64,000 nucleotides of DNA, from contig NZ_VFRA01000001.1 of the NCBI RefSeq assembly GCF_006788895.1, positions 1,860,001 through 1,924,000 of the forward strand, read 5' to 3'. The notes beneath the pieces were generated by a model. It did no database searches and had not been told where the DNA came from. It saw only the letters and a list, made by a program, of their open reading frames with translations. Positions within the stretch are counted from its first letter, which is position 1; each line of letters begins with the position of its first letter. The DNA is from Rhodoglobus vestalii. Lineage in GTDB: Bacteria; Actinomycetota; Actinomycetes; Actinomycetales; Microbacteriaceae. A program made the position numbers and the translations under genes. This document shows positions 15,569 to 24,352 of this stretch, piece by piece.

Positions 15569-15581
15569 GGCCCCACGCAGG

Positions 15582-17324
15582 TCAGAGGGCAGGCGTGCGG
15601 GGTGGCTGCGTGCGCCTGATGGCGGTCGCCTCGAACGCACACCCGATCTCCAGCAGCGTGGTGTCATCGTAGGCGCGCCCCGCAAAGGTCAGGCCCACCG
15701 GCATGCCCGTATCGGGCATTGTTCCCATCGGCACGGTGACGGTAGGAATCCCCAGGTGACGGAGGGCGAGATTGCCGTTCGCGACCCAGACTCCGTTGCG
15801 CCAGCCGAGATCGGCGGAGTCGGGTTCGACATCCATATCAGCTCGGCCAACATCGGCGAGGGCGGGAAAAACGACGGCATCGAGCCCGAGCGAGGCCATC
15901 CATTCTTCCAGGTCGACCTGGCGAGTTCGCTCTAGCCCGTGAAGCCCCTGGGCGAGGTCGGGTATTTCGAGAAATGACGTGAAGTTGTGCGCTCGAACAA
16001 AGTCGGGATACTGCGTGATGTCATCATCAAAACCGTTGTAGCGGTCGCTCAGGGCACCCCCGGGGCGGGGAAAGATAGTGGCACCGTCGACGAGAGTCAG
16101 GGTGTTCAGGGCAGGGTCGTTGTTGCTCTGGAGAAAGTCTTCCCAGCCCCAGGAGGAGAGATCGGTGATTTCTCGATGCAAAAATTCGTTCGACACAAAC
16201 CCTCGGGTAGCGATCGTGGGTGCTCCCACGCGGTCTCCCTCGTAGTTCGATACGACCGGAAAGTCGACATCGATAACCTCGGCTCCCGCAGCAGTCAGAG
16301 CCTCCCGCGCCTCCTCCCACAGGGCGATCACCGTCGGCCGTGTCTCGATCCGCTGCCCCGTTGGGCCACCAACTCCGGGAACGCTTCCCGGGGCACTCGT
16401 GCCAGCGAGAGGATCAGCATTGATATACATGCGGGGCACGCCAAACCGTTTGCCGGTGAGGATGTGCGTGAGAGTGTGCGGATCGCCTGCCAAGGCTGGG
16501 TAGGAGTGCGGTCGGATCTCGGATGCCCGCGGAATTGAGACCCAGGGCTGGGCGCGCCAGAAATCCCCTCGGACATCGTTATCGTCGCCGACGAGAATGT
16601 CGAGCACCTCGAGCAAATCGGTCATGGTGCGGGTGTGCGGAACAACAACATCCATGGTGGGAACGAGCGGCCAATTGCCTCGAACGGAAATCATCCCGCG
16701 TGAGGGGGTGTAAGCACAGAGCCCGTTGTTCGAGGCGGGGGCACGCCCCGACGACCACGTTTCTTCCCCCAGGCCGAAGGCCGCAAACGACGCTGCGGTT
16801 GCGGTGCCGGACCCGTTCGACGACCCGGAAGCAAATGCCGCGGTCAGATACTGCTCGTTGTAGGGGCTCTCGGCGCGACCATACAGCCCGCGCTGCATCC
16901 CCCCGTTAGCCATCGGCGGCATATTGGTGAGACCGATGAGTACTGCCCCGGCCGATCGGAGTCGCTCGATCGCGTACGCGTCGCGCTGGGCAATCAACCG
17001 TGCAAAGGCGGGGGAACCGGCGGCCGCGGTGAGCCCACGCGCGAGAAAACTGTTCTTAGCGGTGTACGGAATGCCCTCAAGAGCGCTCAGCACACCACCC
17101 GCTGCTCTACGCGCATCGGACGCGCGGGCGTCGGCAATCGCCTGCGGATTCATCACCACCACGGAGCACAGCGCGGTGTCGGTTTCGGGGCGATCGTAGG
17201 CCTCAATCCGGGCCAGATAGGAACGGACGAGCCCTTCGCTGGAGACACGACCGCTCTGCAACGCTGCTCGCAGTTCTGCGATCGAAGCCTCGACGACGTC
17301 GAACGGCTGCTCGTGCGGCATCAT
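15582..17324 (-). CDS. Amidase signature family hydrolase
   Basis: 580 residues. The amidase-signature core shows Lys in the strand GIPYTAKNSF, the glycine/serine-rich stretch FASGSSNGSGTATAASF with the cis-Ser, and the nucleophile region GEETWSSGRAPASNNGLC, the Ser-cisSer-Lys triad layout. It hydrolyses a C-N amide bond; the substrate is unknown. The ATG at 17324 overlaps the stop of the agmatine deiminase-type gene (ATGA), so the product of that deiminase (an N-carbamoyl amine) is a possible substrate, by inference. No secretion signal is visible. It is under the divergent TetR gene's likely control. Confidence 0.87.
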   Translation of the reverse strand: MMPHEQPFDVVEASIAELRAALQSGRVSSEGLVRSYLARIEAYDRPETDTALCSVVVMNPQAIADARASDARRAAGGVLSALEGIPYTAKNSFLARGLTAAAGSPAFARLIAQRDAYAIERLRSAGAVLIGLTNMPPMANGGMQRGLYGRAESPYNEQYLTAAFASGSSNGSGTATAASFAAFGLGEETWSSGRAPASNNGLCAYTPSRGMISVRGNWPLVPTMDVVVPHTRTMTDLLEVLDILVGDDNDVRGDFWRAQPWVSIPRASEIRPHSYPALAGDPHTLTHILTGKRFGVPRMYINADPLAGTSAPGSVPGVGGPTGQRIETRPTVIALWEEAREALTAAGAEVIDVDFPVVSNYEGDRVGAPTIATRGFVSNEFLHREITDLSSWGWEDFLQSNNDPALNTLTLVDGATIFPRPGGALSDRYNGFDDDITQYPDFVRAHNFTSFLEIPDLAQGLHGLERTRQVDLEEWMASLGLDAVVFPALADVGRADMDVEPDSADLGWRNGVWVANGNLALRHLGIPTVTVPMGTMPDTGMPVGLTFAGRAYDDTTLLEIGCAFEATAIRRTQPPRTPAL

Positions 17325-18352
17325 CAGTCCACCGCCGGTTGCTGTTGCGTGATGCAGTGGATCCCGCCACCACGCTCAAGAATGGGTCGAGCATCCACCG
17401 TCACAACGCGGCGGCCGGGATAGGCGGCGGCAAGAATCTCGCGAGCAGCGGCGTCGGCGGCAGGTTCGCCGTAACCGCAGGCGATCACCCCATCATTGAC
17501 CACGAGATGGTTCACATAGTTCCAATCGACAAACCCCTCGCGGTCTCGCACCGTTGTTGGGGCCGGCACGTCAATGATGTTCCACGGTCGGTTCGCCGCA
17601 TCCGTCGTGTCAGAAAGCAGCGCCCGAAGCTCGCGCATTACCTGGTGGTCGGGATGGTCGGGGTTCTGTTGCTCGTGAAGAAGGAGTGTTCCGGGGCTCG
17701 GGATCGTGGCCACCATATCCACGTGGCCCCGCGTGCCCAGTTCGGTGTAATCGCGGGTCAACCCGCGGGGCAGCCAGACCACTTTTGAGGCGCCCAGGGT
17801 GCGACGAAATTCCGCTTCGATGCGCTCCTTGTCGACGTAGGGGTTGCGACGCGGATCCAGTTGCACGGTTTCGGTGGCCAGCACGGTGCCCTCACCATCC
17901 ACGTGGATTGCTCCGCCCTCGTTGACGAGGAGCGACGGGATGAGTTCGGCTTTCGCGTGCTCACTGACGAGCTTGCCGATCTTGCTGTCGCTTGTGTAGG
18001 AGGAGTGTTCTTGCCCCCACGCGGTGAAGATCCAATCCACACCGCCCAGCACCCCGGGCCGTGCGTCGTCAACAACGAATGTGGGGCCGAAGTCGCGCAT
18101 CCAATAGTCGTCAAGCGGAGCCTCCACCAGCTCGACTTCGGCGGACAGCAGTCTCGTTGCGGTGTGCCTCTCGATAGGGTCGACCACCATCGTGACGGGT
18201 TCGAACTCGGTGATGGCGTTGGCTACTGCCGCCCAAGCCTCGTAGGCCTCGTTCGCACTGGCCGAGTCTGTACCGAGGGTGTAGCCGGGGCGGGGGAAGG
18301 CCATCCAGGTTCGGTCGTGGCGTGCGGTTTCGGAAGGCATACGCCACGCCAT
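17324..18352 (-). CDS. Agmatine deiminase / peptidyl-arginine deiminase family enzyme
   Basis: 342 residues of the pentein-fold PAD-porph/AguA family. Visible landmarks are MAFPRPG near the N-terminus, YWMRDFGPTF, NEGGAIHVDGEGTVL, RGHVDMVATI with the catalytic His, and the C-terminal active-site Cys in ERGGGIHCITQQQP. The reaction expected is hydrolysis of agmatine to N-carbamoylputrescine and ammonia. It is the first gene of a two-gene operon with the amidase. A palindrome at 18395-18410 in its upstream region is a candidate TetR operator. Confidence 0.88.
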   Translation of the reverse strand: MAWRMPSETARHDRTWMAFPRPGYTLGTDSASANEAYEAWAAVANAITEFEPVTMVVDPIERHTATRLLSAEVELVEAPLDDYWMRDFGPTFVVDDARPGVLGGVDWIFTAWGQEHSSYTSDSKIGKLVSEHAKAELIPSLLVNEGGAIHVDGEGTVLATETVQLDPRRNPYVDKERIEAEFRRTLGASKVVWLPRGLTRDYTELGTRGHVDMVATIPSPGTLLLHEQQNPDHPDHQVMRELRALLSDTTDAANRPWNIIDVPAPTTVRDREGFVDWNYVNHLVVNDGVIACGYGEPAADAAAREILAAAYPGRRVVTVDARPILERGGGIHCITQQQPAVD

Positions 18353-18394
18353 CTGATGGCCTTTCGATCGTCGGTGTTGTGCCGAGAAGGCTTG

Positions 18395-18410
18395 TTGATC
18401 GACTGATCAA
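18395..18410. promoter_or_regulatory. Candidate TetR operator palindrome
   Basis: TTGATC (18395-18400) and GATCAA (18405-18410) form an inverted repeat with a 4-bp centre in the divergent region between the deiminase gene and the TetR gene. Position and symmetry fit an autoregulatory operator. Confidence 0.5.
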
Positions 18411-18445
18411 TAAGATGTGCTGAACCTACCTAGACTGGGGCCATC

Positions 18446-19063
18446 ATGTCAAGATCACCGGGCGAAGGCCCAGCGCGCAGATCTCCCCGCGAGCGCACCG
18501 CCCAGATTGAAGCGGCAGCGCGGGCCCTCGCACTCGACGCGGGGCTAGCGGCGGTGACACTTCGCGCTGTAGCGAAGCGGGTCGGTGTGGCATCCGGTCT
18601 TGTTGCTCGCTACGCCCCGAGCATGGATGCGCTCGTCGCCTCAACGTTTCAGGGGATTGTTGAGACGGAGATCGCCGAAGTGCGGCAGCTTCTTGCGAGC
18701 GAGTCGTCACCGGCTGCCTGCGTAGTTGCGCTGGTCGACACCCTGCTCGATCAGTCGCGGGACGACGTGACCGTCATCTGGGTCGAAGCGTGGGGGATCG
18801 GGCGACGCAATGCCACACTCGCCCCCGTTGTGCGTCAGCAGATGGATGCCTGGCGAGACATCATCCAAGACATTATCGAGCGCGGAACTGCGTGCGGTGA
18901 ATTCCGCGATGTCGACGCAGAATCGGTCGCGTGGCTACTGCTCGGCATGATCGATGGGCTCAACGCCCACGCCCTAGTGCGCTGGAACGAATTGGGCGCC
19001 CGGGGAGCGCACATCCGCAACGCGCTCGAGGGCATGCTGGGAACGGGTGCGACCTTCGGCTGA
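18446..19063 (+). CDS. TetR-family transcriptional regulator
   Basis: 205 residues. The N-terminal helix-turn-helix (about 12-58) reads RERTAQIEAAARALALDAGLAAVTLRAVAKRVGVASGLVARYAPSMDALV, typical of TetR, with a C-terminal helical ligand/dimer domain. It is divergent from the deiminase-amidase operon and likely represses it; the ligand might be a polyamine or guanidino compound. That assignment is inference from gene position. Confidence 0.88.
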   Translation: MSRSPGEGPARRSPRERTAQIEAAARALALDAGLAAVTLRAVAKRVGVASGLVARYAPSMDALVASTFQGIVETEIAEVRQLLASESSPAACVVALVDTLLDQSRDDVTVIWVEAWGIGRRNATLAPVVRQQMDAWRDIIQDIIERGTACGEFRDVDAESVAWLLLGMIDGLNAHALVRWNELGARGAHIRNALEGMLGTGATFG

Positions 19064-19069
19064 GGCGGT

Positions 19070-19125
19070 CGCTCCACCAACCGGGCTACAGAGCCGTAAG
19101 AGTTGACTCTTGCTCGCAGAAGTTG
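19070..19125 (-). repeat. Partial duplicate of tRNA-Phe 5' half and upstream leader
   Basis: From about 19083 to 19125 the sequence matches 19462-19504 with only a few mismatches (GCTACAGAGCCGTAAGAGTT is identical in both). Towards 19070 the likeness continues, weaker, into the D-arm of tRNA-Phe. The copy lacks the anticodon arm and 3' half, so it is not a functional tRNA. Confidence 0.75.
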
Positions 19126-19154
19126 CCCCAGTGCCCATAGCCCCGCCAGCCTTC

Positions 19155-19181
19155 GGAAACTCAGGAAACTCAGGAAACTCA
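19155..19181 (+). repeat. Three tandem GGAAACTCA units
   Basis: Exact 9-bp tandem repeat, with an inverted single copy (TGAGTTTCC) at 19246-19254. It is close in sequence to the 9-bp repeat inside the permease gene at 8030-8074. Confidence 0.8.
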
Positions 19182-19354
19182 CGCCGGGTGGTCGTGTGAT
19201 CCCTGTTGACTGGCGCGTGTCGGCGCGCATTACGCTCGGATTTCCTGAGTTTCCAGCAGAACAGGCGAACGGTGAGGGACTGAGCGAGCGGGGGTGCCAC
19301 CCGCGGTGTTGACCGCAGAGAAGGGTCATCGGTCAAAGAATGACAGGCAGAGGG

Positions 19355-19397
19355 CAAAAAAATGACCCTCGCCCGGTAGAAGCCCGGGAAAGGGTCA
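19355..19397 (-). terminator. Terminator of the tRNA cluster
   Basis: On the minus strand GACCCTTTCCCGG (from 19396) pairs with CCGGGCGAGGGTC (to 19364), and a run of seven U residues follows (A-run 19356-19362). It lies just after tRNA-Phe. Confidence 0.85.
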
Positions 19398-19399
19398 AG

Positions 19400-19472
19400 T
19401 GGCTCCGACGGGCGTCGATCCCGTGACCTCACAATTTTCAGTCGTGCGCTCTACCAACTGAGCTACAGAGCC
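19400..19472 (-). tRNA. tRNA-Phe (GAA)
   Basis: A 73-nt cloverleaf: acceptor GGCTCTG pairs with CGGAGCC, D-arm GCTCAGTTGGTAGAGC, anticodon loop CTGAAAA with GAA, T-loop GGGATCGACGCCC, discriminator A. CCA is not encoded. It is last of three tRNA genes before the terminator. Confidence 0.95.
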
Positions 19473-19550
19473 GTAAGAGTTGCCTCTTACTCGCAGAAGT
19501 TTCCCCCTACTACACAAAAAGCCCCTCCTTTCGAAGAGGCGTTCTGTTTG

Positions 19551-19624
19551 CGACCCTGACCGGACTTGAACCGGCGACCTCCGCCGTGACAGGGCGGCGC
19601 GCTAACCAACTGCGCTACAGGGCC
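19551..19624 (-). tRNA. tRNA-Asp (GTC)
   Basis: A 74-nt cloverleaf: acceptor GGCCCTG with CAGGGTC (one G-U pair), D-arm GCGCAGTTGGTTAGCGC, anticodon stem CCGCC/GGCGG with GTC, T-arm CCGGTTCAAGTCCGG, discriminator G. Confidence 0.95.
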
Positions 19625-19652
19625 AAGCTATTAAATTCTGTGTTTTGTCTGG

Positions 19653-19725
19653 TGACCCCAACGGGATTCGAACCCGTGCTGCCGCCGTGAAAGGGCGGTG
19701 TCCTAGGCCACTAAACGATGGGGCC
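19653..19725 (-). tRNA. tRNA-Glu (TTC)
   Basis: A 73-nt cloverleaf: acceptor GGCCCCA with TGGGGTC, D-arm TCGTTTAGTGGCCTAGGA, anticodon stem CCGCC/GGCGG with TTC, T-arm ACGGGTTCGAATCCCGT, discriminator A. It is first in the Glu-Asp-Phe transcript. Confidence 0.95.
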
Positions 19726-19983
19726 TCGAAGTCACAGAACTTCTTAGCTACCGAGGGAAAAGCATACGGTTACTTTCGCGAATTACCAAACCGAGAAGCA
19801 AGCAAATTTGGTGTGCCACGAAAACGCGTTTTCCAACATGGCCAAATGTACGCGACTCGGCAGCAAACAGACACTACGTTCATTAAAAGGTTGAGACTTT
19901 TGGGTCTGCTGTTGTTAGTGTGGTCACTGTGATTGGTGTGACTATTGGGCACTAGTCTGCGATCAACACGGTTGAGGGGAACA

Positions 19984-21282
19984 ATGAACGCCACCCAGGT
20001 GAGTCGAAAGACCGCACTGAAGCCCGCGCTGCGCTCCGCAACCTTTCGAGTAGTGGGCTTCGCTGCCGCCCTCAGCCTCGTCGTGGGAGTCACCCTCTAC
20101 AACGGCAGCACCCAGGCCGCATTCGCCGACGACTACCCCACCTGGAGTGACGTCACCGAAGCCCGCAACAATGAGGCGGCCACGAAGACCGTGGTTGCCC
20201 GCATCCAAGCGGCACTCTTGCAACTTGAGTCGCAGGCCGTAGCCGCCCAAAAAGATGCCGAAGAAAAGGGCAACATCTGGCAAGAGGTCGATACCAAATA
20301 TCAGGCCAAGTCAGCCCAAACCGAAACTTTGCAACAGCAGGCGGATGCCGCCAGTGCCGAAGCAGACGAAGCCGAGAAACGCATCGGCGAGCTTGCCGCG
20401 CGGCTCGTGCGTGCCGGCGGTGGCGACGTAACCACCAATCTGCTCGTGAACTCGCAAGACGCCGACTCTCTGCTCTACAACTTGGGTATGTCGTCAAAGA
20501 TTTCGCAGCAAACATCCGCACTCTTTGATCGTGCAGTGCAGGCCCGCAACACCGCGCAGTCGCTGAGTGATGCCGCCGAGGTTGCGCGTGCAGAACTTGA
20601 AGTGCTGAAGATTGCCGCCGAGAAGGCGTTCGCTGAGGCCCAAGCGGCTTCACAGGCAGCCGAAGCAGCCGTCGCCGAGCAGCAGGAACGCAAGATCGAG
20701 TTTGATGCCCAGCTCGTCGCGTTGACCGCCGCACGCCAAACCACCGAGGCAGACTATTTGGCTGGCGTGCGTGAGCGTGAGGCAGCACGAGCGGCAGCGC
20801 AGGCGGCGGCTGCAGCGGCTGCAGCTGCGGCCGCCCAGGTTCCGAACCTTGATGCCGGGGAGATCAGCTTGAGCGGGTGGGTTCGCCCGGCAGGCGGCTA
20901 CATCACCTCCGTCTACGGTTTCAGCTCACAATACGGCTCAAGCTTCCATAAGGGCACAGATTTGGGTGCCGGTTGTGGTTCAAGCATCTTCGCCGCATCC
21001 GCCGGAACGGTCGTCTACGCCGGCTATGGCTGGAACGGTGGCTACGGAAACTACATCATCATCGAGCATGCGAATGGCCTGCGCACCGCGTACGGTCACA
21101 TCATTGCCGGTGGTATCAACGTCTCGTACGGCCAGAATGTTGCCGTGGGCACCAGAATCGCTCGGGTTGGTAGCACCGGAAATTCCAGCGGATGCCATCT
21201 TCACTTTGAGGTTCGCCCTGGCGGTTGGAGCACCACCGACCCGGTTCCCTTCATGGCAAGTAAGGGCATTCGTCTCGGCTAA
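19984..21282 (+). CDS. Secreted M23-family peptidoglycan endopeptidase with coiled coil
   Basis: The ATG at 19984 follows GAGGGGAAC; 13 earlier codons are open but lack a ribosome site. The 432-residue product has a signal peptide (hydrophobic stretch about 18-37, likely cut near AFADDYP), then a long alanine/glutamate-rich coiled coil (about 45-285). The C-terminal LytM/M23 domain has zinc ligands HKGTDLG and HLHFEV, with AYGHI between. The architecture is that of EnvC/RipA-like cell-separation hydrolases. It lies directly downstream of the tRNA leader on the other strand. Confidence 0.92.
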   Translation: MNATQVSRKTALKPALRSATFRVVGFAAALSLVVGVTLYNGSTQAAFADDYPTWSDVTEARNNEAATKTVVARIQAALLQLESQAVAAQKDAEEKGNIWQEVDTKYQAKSAQTETLQQQADAASAEADEAEKRIGELAARLVRAGGGDVTTNLLVNSQDADSLLYNLGMSSKISQQTSALFDRAVQARNTAQSLSDAAEVARAELEVLKIAAEKAFAEAQAASQAAEAAVAEQQERKIEFDAQLVALTAARQTTEADYLAGVREREAARAAAQAAAAAAAAAAAQVPNLDAGEISLSGWVRPAGGYITSVYGFSSQYGSSFHKGTDLGAGCGSSIFAASAGTVVYAGYGWNGGYGNYIIIEHANGLRTAYGHIIAGGINVSYGQNVAVGTRIARVGSTGNSSGCHLHFEVRPGGWSTTDPVPFMASKGIRLG

Positions 21283-21330
21283 CGACCGCTCGCAAGCCTG
21301 ACGGGTGAAAGCCTGACGGTGAGCAAGACT

Positions 21331-21350
21331 GAAGGCCGAAAGCCTTCGGC
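21331..21350. repeat. Small hairpin with repeats between M23 and SDR genes
   Basis: GCCGAA (21335-21340) pairs with TTCGGC (21345-21350); alternatively GAAGGC (21331-21336) pairs with GCCTTC (21342-21347). A nearby AAGCCTGACGG motif is repeated twice (from about 21294 and 21309). No U-tract follows; a weak terminator is possible. Confidence 0.35.
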
Positions 21351-21365
21351 GGAATGGGGGATCAC

Positions 21366-22184
21366 ATGGACTCTGTTGCTGGACTAACGGTTGTCATCAC
21401 CGGTGCGGCCCGAGGAATGGGCGAAATGTATGCGCATCGTGCCGTCAGCGAGGCTGCCGCACATGTTGTTCTTCTCGACGTCGATTCTGCATCGCTTGAG
21501 GTGGCGGCGTCGGCGCTGCGGGCAGCGGGAGGTTCCGTCGCCAGCTATGTTGTCGACCTCTCGTCGCGCACAGCAATCGCTGCCGTCGCGGAACGGATTC
21601 GCATCGAGGTTGGCGACCCACAGGTAGTCATCAATAACGCGGGCATCATCCGTAGCGGATATTTTTGGGACAACGAGCCCATCGGTGACATTGAAGCGAC
21701 CATGCAGATCAATACTCTTGCCGCCATGTATCTCACCCGCGAGTTTCTGCCTGCGATGATTGCCAGCACTGGCCCCGCCCGAATCCTGAACATTGCCTCC
21801 GCCGCAGGAACCATCTCGAATCCGCGCATGAGCGTGTACGCGGCATCCAAGTGGGCACTTATCGGTTGGGGTGACTCGCTCCGTCTCGAACTGATCAAAG
21901 CGGGCCACCGCAACGTGATGGTGACGACGTTTGCGCCCAGCTACATCAGCACGGGCATGTTTGCCGGGGCTAGGGGCCCGCTGCTCACCCCGATCATGAC
22001 TCCTGAGAAAGCAACGACCGCGGCTTGGTCGGCCATGCTCCGGGGCAAACCGCTGCTCATGAAGCCCTGGTCGGTGGGTTTCGCTCGTGCCGTCAAAGGG
22101 CTCCTGCCGACACGCGCCTGGGACTTCGTCGCGGGTCGTGTCTTTAGGGTTTATGGCTCAATGGATGAGTTCACCGGTCGCTAG
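21366..22184 (+). CDS. Short-chain dehydrogenase/reductase
   Basis: The ATG at 21366 is preferred because GGGGG lies five bases before it; an ATG at 21354 overlaps that purine run. The 272-residue Rossmann enzyme has the cofactor motif TGAARGMGE near the N-terminus, the NNAGI box and the catalytic Ser...Tyr-x3-Lys ([18 protein letters not shown]). An Asp at the end of the second strand (LLDVDS) suggests NAD(H) preference. The substrate is unknown. Its stop overlaps the 3' end of the convergent pyrophosphatase gene by four bases. Confidence 0.88.
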   Translation: MDSVAGLTVVITGAARGMGEMYAHRAVSEAAAHVVLLDVDSASLEVAASALRAAGGSVASYVVDLSSRTAIAAVAERIRIEVGDPQVVINNAGIIRSGYFWDNEPIGDIEATMQINTLAAMYLTREFLPAMIASTGPARILNIASAAGTISNPRMSVYAASKWALIGWGDSLRLELIKAGHRNVMVTTFAPSYISTGMFAGARGPLLTPIMTPEKATTAAWSAMLRGKPLLMKPWSVGFARAVKGLLPTRAWDFVAGRVFRVYGSMDEFTGR

Positions 22185-22672
22185 TGCCCTTCGACCTTCA
22201 GTTTTTCAATGCCGGCCAGAACAATCTCTTCAGCTTCCGCCGCGTTACCCCAACCCTCGAGCTTGACCCACTTGCCGGGCTCCAAGTCTTTGTAGTGCTC
22301 AAAGAAGTGTTCGATCTCGCGGCGGGTGAACTCGGGCACATCATCCAAATCCTGAATGTGCGACCAGCGTGGGTCTTTGGCCTGAACGCAGATGACCTTC
22401 GAGTCGATGCCTCCATCGTCGCTCATGTTGAGCACAGCAACGGGGCGCACCGAAATTCCCACACCGGGGAAGGTGGGGGCGTCGAGCAGAATGAGAGCAT
22501 CAACCGGGTCACCATCGAGGCCGAGAGTGTTCTCAAAGAAGCCATAGTCGGTGGGGTAGGCGAAGGTGGTGAACAGGTACCGGTCAAGAAAAACACGACC
22601 GGTCTTGTGGTCAACTTCGTACTTGTTCCGGCTTCCGCGCGGAATCTCAACGACAACGTCGTATGCGGCCAT
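22181..22672 (-). CDS. ppa: Inorganic pyrophosphatase (family I)
   Basis: 163 residues, the normal bacterial size. It hydrolyses pyrophosphate to two phosphates, drawing biosynthesis forward in the cytoplasm. Signatures: [13 protein letters not shown], the [16 protein letters not shown] strand and the metal-binding box [10 protein letters not shown]; later KDPRW and [11 protein letters not shown]. It is convergent with the SDR gene and divergent from tilS. Confidence 0.96.
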   Translation of the reverse strand: MAAYDVVVEIPRGSRNKYEVDHKTGRVFLDRYLFTTFAYPTDYGFFENTLGLDGDPVDALILLDAPTFPGVGISVRPVAVLNMSDDGGIDSKVICVQAKDPRWSHIQDLDDVPEFTRREIEHFFEHYKDLEPGKWVKLEGWGNAAEAEEIVLAGIEKLKVEGH

Positions 22673-22719
22673 CTAGCTGCTCCTAAGAAATTGGGGGGTT
22701 GCTGCAATAACGTTACTGG

Positions 22720-23805
22720 ATGCACTCCGAACGGCGCCCCCGCCTAACCCCAGCAATCGCTGACGTGCGTCGTGCCGTCCGCACGGCGCTGGCGACCCTG
22801 CCCGCCCCGAACGGGAAGACACGCTCAACAAATCCGGCCGCCCCCGAAACCGCGACACCACCCGAAACCGCGACAGCCCCCAAACCTCTTGTGCTTGTCG
22901 CCCTCAGCGGTGGTTCCGACTCTCTCGCACTGGCGGCAGCGACCGCCTTCGAGGCGCGTAAGGCTGGCGTGCGGGCCGGAGCCGTGATCGTCAACCACAA
23001 CCTTCAAGAGGGGTCTGCGGATGTTGCGGCCGCCGCCGCGCAGCAGGCCCGCGATCTGGGGCTTCACCCCGTCGACATCCGCTCGGTTCACGTTGGTGAC
23101 GCCGGAGGCCCCGAGTCTGCCGCCCGTGACGCGCGTTATGCGGCGCTCGCCGCCGCCGCCGCGGAGCATGGCGCAACCCGGGTGCTCCTGGGCCACACCC
23201 TCGACGATCAAGCCGAAACGGTGCTGCTGGGGCTTGCCCGCGGAAGTGGCGCCGGCAGCCTCAAGGGTATGGCGGTGGACACCGGCGAATACCTCCGCCC
23301 GCTGCTGACAATTGCCCGCACCACGACGGAAAAGTTCTGCACAGACTCCGATATCGAGGCGTGGAATGACCCGCACAACCTCGATACCTCGTATGCGCGA
23401 GTGCGAGTACGGCAGACCATTTTGCCGCTGCTGGAAAGGGAACTGGGCCCTGGCATCCGCGAGGCCCTGGCTCGAACCGCAGATCAGGCCCGCGAAGATG
23501 CTGAAGCCCTCGACCATTTTGCCGAAGAAATGGCCGAAGATTTGGCCGACATTTCGGAGGCCGGAATCTCGCTCCCGGTGCGTGCGCTCGCCGCAAATCC
23601 CGCGGCCCTCCGGCAGCGGTTGATCCGGTTGGCCGTTTCCAGCGAGTTCCATGTGTCGCTAAGCCGAACCCACACGATAGAGATTGCACGCCTCGTTACC
23701 GACTGGCGGGGGCAGGGACCGATCCACATTCCCGGCGTTAGGGTTGAACGTCGAGAAAATCTTCTCCATTTTTCCGCCCACAGTGAGGAACGCGATGCAG
23801 TTTAG
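22720..23805 (+). CDS. tilS: tRNA(Ile)-lysidine synthase
   Basis: 361 residues, the short actinobacterial form. It adds lysine to C34 of the CAU-anticodon tRNA-Ile with ATP. The PP-loop [13 protein letters not shown] sits near residue 62, followed by AVIVNHNLQ and [21 protein letters not shown]. The N-terminal ~50 residues are Pro/Thr-rich and not conserved. Its stop overlaps the hpt start by 11 bp, so the two genes are coupled, and ftsH lies downstream as in most bacteria. Confidence 0.93.
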   Translation: MHSERRPRLTPAIADVRRAVRTALATLPAPNGKTRSTNPAAPETATPPETATAPKPLVLVALSGGSDSLALAAATAFEARKAGVRAGAVIVNHNLQEGSADVAAAAAQQARDLGLHPVDIRSVHVGDAGGPESAARDARYAALAAAAAEHGATRVLLGHTLDDQAETVLLGLARGSGAGSLKGMAVDTGEYLRPLLTIARTTTEKFCTDSDIEAWNDPHNLDTSYARVRVRQTILPLLERELGPGIREALARTADQAREDAEALDHFAEEMAEDLADISEAGISLPVRALAANPAALRQRLIRLAVSSEFHVSLSRTHTIEIARLVTDWRGQGPIHIPGVRVERRENLLHFSAHSEERDAV

Positions 23806-24346
23806 TGATGTCGAGGCAGACCTGAGCGAGGTTCTTCTCAGCCAGGAAGAGATCCACGAAAAGATCGCTGTCATGGCGCGTCAGATCGAGGCTGACTATG
23901 CCGGCGAGAAGCTGCTGCTGGTTGGTGTGCTGCGCGGCGCTGTCATGGTGATGGCCGATCTTGCCCGCGAACTCACGCTGCCGCTGGAGATGGACTGGAT
24001 GGCCGTCTCCTCGTATGGCGCTGGCACCCAATCTTCGGGTGTCGTTCGTATTCTCAAAGACCTCGACAGCGACCTCCAGGGCCGCAAGGTGCTCATTGTC
24101 GAAGACATCATCGACTCGGGGCTTACCCTTTCGTGGCTGCTCGGCAACCTGCGCAGTCGCGGTGCCGAGTCCGTCGAAATCTGCACCCTGCTGCGCAAGC
24201 CGGATGCCGCCAAAGTCGAAGTAGACGTGCGTTACGTCGGGTTCGACATCCCCAACGCCTTCGTGGTGGGCTACGGACTCGACTATGCCGAGAAGTACCG
24301 CAACCTGCGTGGCATTGCTGTGCTCGCACCGCACGTTTACGAATAG
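23795..24346 (+). CDS. hpt: Hypoxanthine phosphoribosyltransferase
   Basis: The ATG at 23795 follows GAGGAA and lies inside the end of tilS. The 183-residue enzyme converts hypoxanthine (and guanine) plus PRPP to IMP/GMP in purine salvage. The PRPP loop [13 protein letters not shown] is clear; [14 protein letters not shown] and the C-terminal [15 protein letters not shown] box are also present. The tilS-hpt-ftsH neighbourhood is highly conserved. Confidence 0.95.
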   Translation: MQFSDVEADLSEVLLSQEEIHEKIAVMARQIEADYAGEKLLLVGVLRGAVMVMADLARELTLPLEMDWMAVSSYGAGTQSSGVVRILKDLDSDLQGRKVLIVEDIIDSGLTLSWLLGNLRSRGAESVEICTLLRKPDAAKVEVDVRYVGFDIPNAFVVGYGLDYAEKYRNLRGIAVLAPHVYE

Positions 24347-24352
24347 CGGGCG

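Larger units (their letters stand above)
19064..19399. other. Intergenic stretch with tRNA-Phe partial copy and 9-bp repeats
   Basis: No convincing protein frame. It holds a partial second copy of the tRNA-Phe 5' end and leader (19070-19125), three GGAAACTCA units (19155-19181) with an inverted single unit (TGAGTTTCC, 19246-19254), and the tRNA terminator (19355-19397). Confidence 0.7.

Noticed and set aside
19070..19125. Second tRNA-Phe gene
   Set aside because: Only the 5' half and leader are present; no anticodon arm, T-arm or acceptor 3' strand.
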